A DNA stretch of 8,107 nucleotides, taken from the NCBI GenBank assembly GCA_002779455.1, contig PEWM01000067.1, positions 349 to 8,455 on the forward strand, read 5' to 3'. This document shows, one piece after another, positions 1 to 5,670 of this stretch. A model generated the notes under the pieces. The model did no database searches. It was not told where the DNA came from and worked only from the letters and a program-made list of their open reading frames with translations. Every line of letters begins with the position of its first letter. Positions within the stretch are counted from its first letter, which is position 1. Origin of the DNA: Deltaproteobacteria bacterium CG07_land_8_20_14_0_80_60_11. GTDB lineage: Bacteria > Desulfobacterota > Desulfobaccia > Desulfobaccales > 0-14-0-80-60-11. The position numbers and the translations under genes were made by a program.

Positions 1-158
1 TCCTTGACCCCCTTGCCCTGGGCGTCCGCAATGAATCCGGACACCGTCAGCCTGTCGCCCGCCTCCGGCGGGGCCGCCGCCCCCGGCAGGGGATAACTGC
101 ATAGACCCAGGAAAACTGTTATCAGAACTTTAACCGCCAGGTTTCTTGGCCAACACAT
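1..158 (-). CDS. N-terminus of a second exported-domain ArsB/NhaD-type permease (partial, runs off left edge)
   Basis: Only the first 52 codons are present. The start is the ATG at 158-156, with a strong GGAGGA ribosome site at 165-170. Residues 1-30 form a Sec-type signal sequence: basic start, hydrophobic core around residues 8-24, Ala-rich cleavage region near 27-29. Cys20 lacks a proper lipobox (Leu precedes it), so a lipoprotein is unlikely. The following segment, GDRLTVSGFIADAQGKGVK, matches GDRLSISGLVTDPMGKGLK in the 379-2115 product at about 11 of 19 positions, and at the same distance from the signal peptide. It is therefore most likely a tandem paralogue of that permease, with its transport core outside the window. 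Family assignment rests only on this similarity; a stand-alone exported protein with the same domain is possible. The gene follows an intrinsic terminator and has no obvious promoter of its own in the remaining 40 bp, so readthrough may supply its expression. Confidence 0.7.
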   Translation of the reverse strand, partial: MCWPRNLAVKVLITVFLGLCSYPLPGAAAPPEAGDRLTVSGFIADAQGKGVK

Positions 159-198
159 GGTTATTCCTCCATATTCTCCACATTTCCCGTTTCGCCGC

Positions 199-246
199 AA
201 AAAGACAAAGGCCTACCGGGTTGACAGACTCCACCCGACAGGCCTT
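199..246 (-). terminator. Rho-independent terminator of the permease operon
   Basis: A 14-bp stem (208-221 with 233-246) closes an 11-nt loop. Read on the minus strand it is followed by TGTC and then five T residues (203-199). Strand is decided by base pairing: two positions (215/239 and 216/238) are G-U wobbles in minus-strand RNA but A/C mismatches in plus-strand RNA, and the plus strand has no T-tract after the stem. It lies about 130 bp after the stop codon of the 379-2115 gene and 40 bp before the start codon of the next minus-strand gene. It could end the operon or act as a leaky attenuator for the downstream paralogue. Confidence 0.75.
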
Positions 247-378
247 ATTATTCTCGACTGCTTATGTTTCGCTGCTTGGCCAGGCTTCCCCTGGCTTGCT
301 TATCCTTTCTTCTGAGGACTTTTTAGCATTTGTCCTTTTTTATCAGGTTCTTTGGTCAAAAACTACAAAAATCAGGCA

Positions 379-2115
379 TCAATAAGCGATCAGCAGATAG
401 ACCATGGCAATGGTAACGGTGATCATCATGGGCCACCAGCAGGCCTTCATGTAAGTAATAAAGGAGATGTGGTAGCCGGCCTTTTCCGCCAGGCCCACGG
501 TGACCACGTTGGCCGAGGCCCCGATCATGGTGCCGTTGCCCCCTAAACAGGCTCCCAGCGCCAGGGACCACCAGAGCACCCCGGACTCCGCCCCGGGAAT
601 GGTCTGGTTCAGGAAGGCGATGATGGGCAGCATGGTGGCGGTGAAGGGGATGTTGTCGATGAAGGCCGAGGCGATGGCGCTGACCCACAGGACGAGGATG
701 ATGGCCGTGGTGAGGTTGCCGCCGGAGAGGTCTTTTACCCAGTTGGCGATCATCTGGAACAGGCCGGTTTCTTCGGCGCCGGCGATGACCATGAACAGGC
801 CGATGAAGAAGACCAGGGTGGGCCACTCCACTTCATGCTCCAGCATCTCGACGATGTCCTCCCCGGAGATGGCCAGCAGTATCAGGGAGCCCACCAGGGC
901 CGCCACCGATACTGGCATGTGCAGGAACCCATGCAGCGCAAAGAGCAGGATGGTGAAGCCCAGCAGCATCAAGCTCTGAATCATCAGTTTCTTATCGGTA
1001 ATTTGGTATTCTTCTCTCAGATAAGCGATGGTGCGGGGTATATCCTTCACTTCGGCCTTGAGGTAGTCTTTCTTGTGCCACCAGAGGAAGAAAAATGAGG
1101 TGATTATGAGACACACGCTGCAGACCAGGGCCAGGTTCTGGACAAACTGGCCGAAGCTCAGGTTCGCATAGGAGCCGATGAGGATGTTGGGCGGGTCGCC
1201 GATCAAGGTGGCGGTACCCCCCACGTTGGAGGCAAAGACCTCGGGGATCAGCAGGACCAGGGGGTTAATTTTCAGGGTGACCGCGATCTCGATGGTCACC
1301 GGGATCATCAGCAGCATGGTGGTGACGTTGTCCAGAAAGGCCGAAACCACCGCGGTGATAACCTGGAGAATCAAAACCAGCACGAAGACATTACCCTTGG
1401 CCATGGCATAGGCTTTATAGGCCAAGAACTGAAACATGCCGGTCTTTTTCATCACCCCCACGAAGATCATCATGCCCATGAGCAGGAAGATGACGTTCAG
1501 GTCGATGGCCCCGATGGCCTCGTCAAAGGAGATGATGTAAAACGATTTATCCCAGGTCCCCAGGGTATAGGTGATGAAGATGATGAGGGCCGCGCCGAGA
1601 AAGGACACCAGGGTGCGGTGCATCAACTCCAGGGAAATGACCACATAGACCAGCAGCAGGATGAGGCTGGCGATCCAGAAGCCCGGGGTGATGGTGCGGT
1701 TTAAGGTGAGGTTTTGGGCCGCCTGGAAGAGCTTGTTGCCCTGGGCGTCGGCCCCGGCCTCCACCACCTTCACCGGGGTGGCCGGAATGGGCTTCCAGGA
1801 GGGTTTGGCGGCCTTAACCTCGACCTTGGCGGCGGGCAGGGTCCCCGGCGGCAAAATAAAATCCGCCACAAAACCGCCGGGCTTGCCGGTAGAGATCTCG
1901 GCCTCTTTGCCCGTAGGCTTGATATGCTGGCCGTTCACCAGTACCTCCACTTCCACTTCCTTGAGGCCCTTGCCCATGGGGTCGGTGACCAGCCCGGAGA
2001 TGGATAGGCGGTCGCCGGCAGGGGCCGGGGCGGCCAAAACCGCCGAGGCTGCCAGGAATCCGGCGATTGCCAGGAAGATTACTATATACAGAAAAGAAAC
2101 GTGTCTTTGTCGCAT
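379..2115 (-). CDS. ArsB/NhaD-P protein-type ion permease with N-terminal exported domain
   Basis: The 578-residue product is an inner-membrane transporter of the ion-transporter superfamily (CitMHS/ArsB/NhaD/P-protein group). Residues 1-29 are a signal sequence. Residues 30-143 are a soluble, beta-rich, probably periplasmic domain that starts like a carboxypeptidase-regulatory or Ig-like repeat (GDRLSISGLVTDPMGKG). From residue 145 on there are about 11-12 membrane segments. The two inverted halves carry the expected paired signatures: SAFLDN (258-263) with GGTATLIGDPPN (299-310), and SAFIDN (483-488) with GGNGTMIGASANVV (525-538). GGTATLIGDPPN closely resembles human OCA2 and bacterial P-protein relatives. 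The substrate cannot be read from sequence; Na+/H+ exchange, anion or dicarboxylate transport are all seen in the superfamily. The start at 2115 has a GAAGGGG site about 7 nt upstream. It is last in a likely operon, 83 bp after the SLC13 gene, and is followed by a terminator and a paralogue. Confidence 0.88.
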   Translation of the reverse strand: MRQRHVSFLYIVIFLAIAGFLAASAVLAAPAPAGDRLSISGLVTDPMGKGLKEVEVEVLVNGQHIKPTGKEAEISTGKPGGFVADFILPPGTLPAAKVEVKAAKPSWKPIPATPVKVVEAGADAQGNKLFQAAQNLTLNRTITPGFWIASLILLLVYVVISLELMHRTLVSFLGAALIIFITYTLGTWDKSFYIISFDEAIGAIDLNVIFLLMGMMIFVGVMKKTGMFQFLAYKAYAMAKGNVFVLVLILQVITAVVSAFLDNVTTMLLMIPVTIEIAVTLKINPLVLLIPEVFASNVGGTATLIGDPPNILIGSYANLSFGQFVQNLALVCSVCLIITSFFFLWWHKKDYLKAEVKDIPRTIAYLREEYQITDKKLMIQSLMLLGFTILLFALHGFLHMPVSVAALVGSLILLAISGEDIVEMLEHEVEWPTLVFFIGLFMVIAGAEETGLFQMIANWVKDLSGGNLTTAIILVLWVSAIASAFIDNIPFTATMLPIIAFLNQTIPGAESGVLWWSLALGACLGGNGTMIGASANVVTVGLAEKAGYHISFITYMKACWWPMMITVTIAMVYLLIAY

Positions 2116-2152
2116 TTTGAATCCCCTTCATTCCTCGCTGTGTACAGGTACA

Positions 2153-2184
2153 GGGGAGGAAACCGGCGTTTCCGTTTCCTCCCC
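2153..2184 (-). promoter_or_regulatory. Intercistronic hairpin with two alternative pairings
   Basis: In the 83-bp gap between the two permease genes, 2153-2163 pairs perfectly with 2174-2184 over 11 bp around a 10-nt loop. Because GTTTCC occurs twice in tandem (2168-2173 and 2174-2179), the GGAAAC segment at 2158-2163 can instead close a tight 6-bp hairpin with a 4-nt loop. The two folds exclude each other. No T-tract follows on either strand, so it is not a simple intrinsic terminator. A role as mRNA-processing or stability element, adjusting the ratio of the two permeases, is inference. The structure ends about 30 nt before the ribosome site of the downstream gene. Confidence 0.5.
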
Positions 2185-2198
2185 CTAAAGCAGTCAGA

Positions 2199-3731
2199 CT
2201 ATTTGGGCAACAGCACCGGCATCCCCATGAGGGGCCAGATAACATAAACAAAGACCGCCAGCACCGCCATGAGCACCACGCTGGGAATCCAGCCGTAGCC
2301 GAAAAATTCCCCGGTGGTGAACTGCTTGCTCTCGTAGGCGATGGCGTTGGGCGCGGCGCCGATGAGCAGGTTAAAGGGCATGCCCGCGGTGACCAGGGAG
2401 GCGAACAGAATGACGTGGGGCGCCACCCCCAAGTATTTGGCGATGACCAGGGACACGGGCAGGGCGATGGCAATGGCCGCCACGTTCATGATGAAGTTGG
2501 TCATGATCAGGACGAAGAAGGCGATGCCCAGGACAAAGACCAGCCAGGGGGCGGTGAGGAAGAAAGAGAGCCAGTGCACTGCCAGCCATTCCGCCGCCTT
2601 GGTCTGCCAGAGGCAAAAGCCGATGGACATGGCCCCGCCGAACAGGAGGATAATGTTCCAGGGGATGGTCTCCAGGTCCTCCACCGTGAGGGTGCGAGTC
2701 ATGAAGAAGAGCACCGTGCCCACCAGCATGATGCCGGCCCGGTCCAGGTCCGTAAAGGCCTTCATGGGCACAAAAGCCTTGGCCATGAAGAGTCCCACGA
2801 TGCCGAGGACCATGAAGATGACGAACTTTTCCTTGTTGTTCATGGGGCCCAGTTCTTTGGTCAAATTCCTGGCTTTTTCCCGGAGCCCCGCGATGACCGC
2901 CCGCTCCGGTTTAAAAAAGGTGATGATGATGAGCCAGATGGAAAAAACCATAAGGAGGCCGATGGGCAGCATATAATAGATGAGTTCAAAGAAGCCGATG
3001 TCGTTGCCGGTGAACTGTTTGAACATGCCGGCTGCGGCCACGCCCCGGGCGGCGCCTAGGAAGGTTATGATGGAGCCGGCGCCCGCAGCCCAGGCCATGC
3101 CGATGAACAGGCCCTTGCCGAACTTGGTGGGCTGGTCGGATTCGCTGTACAGGGCATTGATGGCCATCAACAGGGGAAAGAGGGCCGCCGCCACCGCCGT
3201 GTGGGCCATAATCAGGGTCATGGCGGCGGTCACCAGGAAGACCCCCAGCAGGATTAAATTAGTTCTTTCGCCCACGCTGGTGAGCATCTTGTAGGCCATG
3301 CGCTTGGTGAGACCCGAGGCGGAGAAGGCGGTGCCAATGACCACGGAGCCGAAAATGAACCAGACGGAGGGGTCCAGGAAATCCCTCAAGGCCTCCTTGG
3401 CCGGACGGATGTAGAAGAGCACCTGGAACAGGCCGATGGCGATGGCGGTGACACCGATGGGCATGACCTCAAAGACCCACCAGATTCCGGCCATGAGAAA
3501 GAGGCCAATGGCCATCTTGCCCGCCCAGGGCAGCTTAAAGACCTTTCCCCCCGGATCAACCGCATCCGGCAGACCAGGAATGAGATAAAACAAGATAAAG
3601 ATTCCCAGACCTAAGAGGATAAAAATTATGCGTTTGTAATCAATCGCCACCTTTTTGGGCGCCAGTTTGATCTCTTCGGGCATCTCCGGCAGGCCGGCGC
3701 CTACGGGCATTTTCTTAATATCTTCCACCAT
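2199..3731 (-). CDS. SLC13/DASS-family permease with divergent signature motifs
   Basis: The 510-residue integral membrane protein has about 11-13 hydrophobic segments and a 32-residue cytoplasmic-looking N-tail. Family membership is shown by the WWVFEVMPIGVTA segment (84-96), equivalent to the WWxxExxPxGVTA motif of divalent-anion:sodium symporters, by the two-fold repeat, and by GAAPNAIA (458-465), equivalent to GTPPNAI. The key sodium/substrate sites are altered. The first Ser-Asn-Thr triplet is Ala-His-Thr (176-178), the second falls in IMNVAA (414-419), and the first GTPPN loop reads GAARG (226-230). Related DASS proteins move sulfate, dicarboxylates or citrate; the changed sites mean ion coupling and substrate may differ. 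The start is supported by AAGGAG about 10 nt upstream of the ATG at 3731. It lies 42 bp downstream of a CBS-pair gene on the same strand, so co-transcription is likely. Confidence 0.87.
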   Translation of the reverse strand: MVEDIKKMPVGAGLPEMPEEIKLAPKKVAIDYKRIIFILLGLGIFILFYLIPGLPDAVDPGGKVFKLPWAGKMAIGLFLMAGIWWVFEVMPIGVTAIAIGLFQVLFYIRPAKEALRDFLDPSVWFIFGSVVIGTAFSASGLTKRMAYKMLTSVGERTNLILLGVFLVTAAMTLIMAHTAVAAALFPLLMAINALYSESDQPTKFGKGLFIGMAWAAGAGSIITFLGAARGVAAAGMFKQFTGNDIGFFELIYYMLPIGLLMVFSIWLIIITFFKPERAVIAGLREKARNLTKELGPMNNKEKFVIFMVLGIVGLFMAKAFVPMKAFTDLDRAGIMLVGTVLFFMTRTLTVEDLETIPWNIILLFGGAMSIGFCLWQTKAAEWLAVHWLSFFLTAPWLVFVLGIAFFVLIMTNFIMNVAAIAIALPVSLVIAKYLGVAPHVILFASLVTAGMPFNLLIGAAPNAIAYESKQFTTGEFFGYGWIPSVVLMAVLAVFVYVIWPLMGMPVLLPK

Positions 3732-3773
3732 GACAGTTAGCTCCTTCTATTCTTTGCAAGTTCGGGATCAGAC

Positions 3774-4280
3774 TCAGTCGCCCAGGACCAGGTCAGAAAT
3801 TTCTTTGAAGAGATCGCTCAGGCGAATCATACCGGCCACCTTGCTGTCCTGGATCACCGGCATCGCCCCGACGTTTTCCTTGATCATCAAGAAGATAGCC
3901 TTGGCAATGGAGTCATCGCCCTGCACGGTGATCTTGATGGGACTCATGACTTCGCTCACCGGCTTTTGGGAAGCTTCCTTCAGGCCGGGCCCGAAGAGAT
4001 CACCCATGAGCAACGCCAGGTTGGGGTCGGCTTTGACCAGCGCGGTCTCATGCATGAACCGCGGCTCCAGCCCCTTGATGATGTCCCGCAGGGTCAGGAT
4101 GCCCATGAGCTGGTACTTTTCATCAAAAACCAGGACCGCCCGGGGCTCAAAGGTACCTTCAAATTTAATGTTCGCCTCCCGCACAATGGCCATGGCCTGA
4201 CGGAGGGTGAACCAGTAGGGGATGTGGGGGTAATCTTCCAGGGGAATCATCAATTCCTTAACTCTTTTGGGTTCTGACAT
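3774..4280 (-). CDS. CBS-pair (Bateman module) regulatory protein
   Basis: The 168-residue soluble protein consists almost entirely of two CBS repeats: about residues 8-72 and 106-163. CBS1 ends with GILTLRDI (60-67), the G-x-x-T-x-x-D pattern that contacts nucleotide ribose and phosphate in other CBS proteins (Thr63, Asp66). CBS2 has GMIRLSDL (150-157), with Arg in place of Thr. There is no membrane segment, DNA-binding region or catalytic domain. CBS pairs commonly bind AMP, ATP, SAM or related ligands, so a cytoplasmic energy- or ligand-sensing role is likely but the ligand is unknown. The start ATG at 4280 has a GGAGG site about 6 nt upstream. It is first in a probable operon with two permeases, suggesting it regulates them (inference). 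A close paralogue lies divergently at 5144-5641; the main difference is the linker between repeats (about residues 73-105). Confidence 0.9.
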   Translation of the reverse strand: MSEPKRVKELMIPLEDYPHIPYWFTLRQAMAIVREANIKFEGTFEPRAVLVFDEKYQLMGILTLRDIIKGLEPRFMHETALVKADPNLALLMGDLFGPGLKEASQKPVSEVMSPIKITVQGDDSIAKAIFLMIKENVGAMPVIQDSKVAGMIRLSDLFKEISDLVLGD

Positions 4281-4350
4281 GGAAACCTCCGATCAAATGG
4301 TTTTCATAAAGGTTTTCCCAGAGATTCCTGCAGGCCCGGGTCTGGAGCCT

Positions 4351-4387
4351 TGCATCGCTGGGTCGTCCATGCTGCCGGAGCAGCGGA
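4351..4387 (+). repeat. 37-bp imperfect direct repeat, copy A (hairpin-forming)
   Basis: This copy matches 4906-4942 at 29 of 37 positions without gaps, including an identical 13-mer GTCCATGCTGCCG (4365-4377) followed by AGCAG. The core folds as a GCTGC/GCAGC hairpin with a CGGA loop. It lies in the 5' region of the minus-strand operon, about 70 bp from its first start codon. It is a non-coding dispersed or regulatory repeat of unknown nature. Confidence 0.5.
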
Positions 4388-4905
4388 CCTCGATATAGAG
4401 GGTGATGGATGGGAACAATTCACCCTAAGCCAACCCTTCCATGGCAGAACTGAAGGGGGAACAATCGGGAATGCCCGTTTCAGGGGCTATTTCCCTCAGA
4501 ACTCATAGTTCAGGAAGAGAACGCTATCGCTCAGAGAGGAAAAGGAAAAAACCGAACTTCCCTTTTCCCGGCAAGCCGACCATTCCTCGTTGAGGAAACC
4601 TTTCGGGTCCGCCCCGGCAGCGCGGGGGTTGGTTTGGCCTGGTGTATACGATACTTGTTGGTGTTAGACTTGGGGCAGAGAGGTGGGGTCGTGCGCGAGG
4701 TACTTAAGATAAGAGTGGACCAACATCCATGCGGACTTAATCAACTGGTGACTTGGTTTGGGAAGCATTGTCATTCCTTGAAAACACGGAACCTGGGAGG
4801 CTTTATCCCAGGGACCCCGGCCATCTGAGTTTATGGGGACATGTGACTCTCTTTTTCCGCCTCGCGACGGGTTCGGCTTTTATATGGGAATTTCGGTTGT
4901 CGCCG

Positions 4906-4942
4906 TGCACTGCGGCGTTGTCCATGCTGCCGCAGCAGTGAA
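4906..4942 (+). repeat. 37-bp imperfect direct repeat, copy B (hairpin-forming)
   Basis: This is the second copy of the repeat at 4351-4387, in the same orientation and 555 bp further on. The hairpin is kept: the loop is CGCA instead of CGGA, and a C-to-T change at 4939 turns a G-C pair into a G-U pair, which favours the plus-strand RNA as the folded form. Here an outer pairing is also possible: CACTGC (4908-4913) with GCAGTG (4935-4940), or CCATGCT (4922-4928) with AGCATGG (4957-4963). Confidence 0.5.
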
Positions 4943-5071
4943 TACGGGAGAAACATAGCATGGGGGATATTAAATCTCTGTTAAAATGTAGGTTGGTGCC
5001 GTTAATTTTTTGTTAAGATGGGACGTTTTTAAGCCTGGGAAAAATGGGGGAGGCGTTGGCCGTTTTCCCCT

Positions 5072-5100
5072 TGACTTACCCTGAGGAAGATAAAATACTT
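5072..5100 (+). promoter_or_regulatory. Candidate sigma-70-type promoter for the CBS-DUF3124 operon
   Basis: TTGACT at 5072-5077 is followed after 17 bp by AATACT (5095-5100). An alternative -10, TAAAAT at 5092-5097, would give a short 14-bp spacer. This leaves a leader of roughly 35-40 nt before the ATG at 5144. The call is by consensus only. Confidence 0.4.
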
Positions 5101-5132
5101 TTGCTTAAATTTGGATCAAAATCGGAAATTAT

Positions 5133-5139
5133 GGGAGGA
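5133..5139 (+). promoter_or_regulatory. Ribosome binding site fixing the start of the second CBS gene
   Basis: GGGAGGA ends 4 nt before the ATG at 5144. An upstream in-frame TTG start at 5111 lacks such a site and would add 11 residues that the paralogue does not have, so 5144 is preferred. Confidence 0.8.
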
Positions 5140-5143
5140 TTTT

Positions 5144-5641
5144 ATGTCTTATGAGAAGATAGTCAAAGATTTGATGATCCCCTTAGAGGATTACCCCCAT
5201 GTCCCTTATTGGTTCACCCTGAACCAGGCGGTGATTATTGTCCGGGAAGCGGCGATAAAATTTGAGGGCTCATTCGAACCCCGGGCGGTCCTGGTTTTTG
5301 ATGAGAAATATGCGCTTCTCGGCATCATAACCCTGAAAGACATCGTCCGGGGACTGGAAGGCGATATTTTAGGAGGGCCTGGAGGAGCGGCGCTATCCTG
5401 GAAGGACCTGGTAGGACCTGAATTAAAGAAACAGGCCCAAAAGCCGGTGAGCGAAGTCATGAGTCCCTTTAAGGTCACCGTGGCCAGCAGCGATTCTTTG
5501 GTAAAAGCTCTGTCTTTGATGCTCCAGGAAAACGTGGAAAGGATACCGGTGCTGGAGGACAACAAAGTAGCCGGATTGATTCGCCTGACCGATCTGTTCA
5601 AGGAGATTTCCGGAGCCTTACTCTCGTCGGAAGCCCATTGA
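5144..5641 (+). CDS. CBS-pair (Bateman module) regulatory protein, paralogue of the one at 3774-4280
   Basis: The 165-residue cytoplasmic protein has CBS1 at about residues 8-72 and CBS2 at about 102-156. By hand alignment, 56 of the first 72 residues and 39 of 58 residues in the CBS2 region match the 3774-4280 product. The part between them is unalignable and different: here it is Gly-rich (residues 75-82). CBS1 keeps the ribose/phosphate-binding pattern in GIITLKDI (60-67; Thr63, Asp66). CBS2 has GLIRLTDL with Arg at the Thr position, as in the paralogue. There are no other domains. It is followed after 29 bp by an exported DUF3124-type protein on the same strand, indicating co-expression. 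A nucleotide-sensing role is inferred from the family; the ligand and the partner are unknown. Confidence 0.9.
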   Translation: MSYEKIVKDLMIPLEDYPHVPYWFTLNQAVIIVREAAIKFEGSFEPRAVLVFDEKYALLGIITLKDIVRGLEGDILGGPGGAALSWKDLVGPELKKQAQKPVSEVMSPFKVTVASSDSLVKALSLMLQENVERIPVLEDNKVAGLIRLTDLFKEISGALLSSEAH

Positions 5642-5655
5642 TTCAGAATAACCGC

Positions 5656-5662
5656 AAAGGAG
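5656..5662 (+). promoter_or_regulatory. Ribosome binding site fixing the start of the DUF3124-type gene
   Basis: AAAGGAG lies 8 nt before the ATG at 5671. The alternative in-frame TTG at 5638, overlapping the stop of the preceding gene, has no comparable site and would place polar residues before the signal peptide. Confidence 0.75.
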
Positions 5663-5670
5663 ACAACGAT

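Larger units (their letters stand above)
4281..5143. other. 863-bp divergent intergenic region between the two CBS-pair genes
   Basis: No convincing coding region was found here on either strand; the short open frames lack ribosome sites, family motifs and sensible composition. Visible structure includes a 7-bp stem at 4399-4405/4420-4426, a compact TTCCTC-GTT-GAGGAA hairpin (4583-4597), a CCTGGGA/TCCCAGG hairpin (4792-4812, 7-nt loop), two copies of a 37-bp repeat, and three GTTAA words at 4980, 5001 and 5012. A plausible promoter for the right-hand gene is at 5072-5100. For the left-hand operon only a weak minus-strand candidate was seen (TTGTTC at 4418-4413 and TATATC at 4397-4392, 15-bp spacing). 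The length and hairpins leave room for a long leader or an unannotated small RNA, but none matches a riboswitch class I recognise. Confidence 0.6.

Noticed and set aside
279..295. GCCAGG/CCTGGC hairpin in the left intergenic region
   Set aside because: A short stem with no T-tract on either strand; the stronger terminator at 199-246 explains the region.
315..341. AGGAC/GTCCT hairpin followed by a T-run on the plus strand
   Set aside because: Only 5 bp with a 12-nt loop, and no plus-strand gene ends nearby; chance is more likely than a terminator.
146..546. Plus-strand open frames across the terminator and permease 3' end
   Set aside because: They cross a minus-strand terminator and run antisense into a real gene, without translation signals.
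356..979. Open frames overlapping the C-terminal part of the P-type permease in other frames
   Set aside because: They lie entirely inside a confidently assigned gene, and the His/Arg/Pro-rich composition is that of a frame-shifted reading.
2341..3059. Two long plus-strand open frames opposite the SLC13 gene (over 200 codons each)
   Set aside because: They are antisense to a clear membrane-protein gene, have odd composition (Met/Arg/Ser-rich or His/Gly/Asp-rich) and no ribosome site or motif; typical shadows in GC-rich DNA.
4419..4445. Possible sigma-54 promoter (TTGGC... on the minus strand) before the left CBS gene
   Set aside because: The GG and GC elements are not at the required spacing.
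4281..5143. tRNA, CRISPR or a known riboswitch in the divergent intergenic region
   Set aside because: No T-loop or anticodon-arm pattern, no regularly spaced repeats (only two copies 555 bp apart), and no match to the fluoride, c-di-GMP or other aptamer cores I could check by eye.
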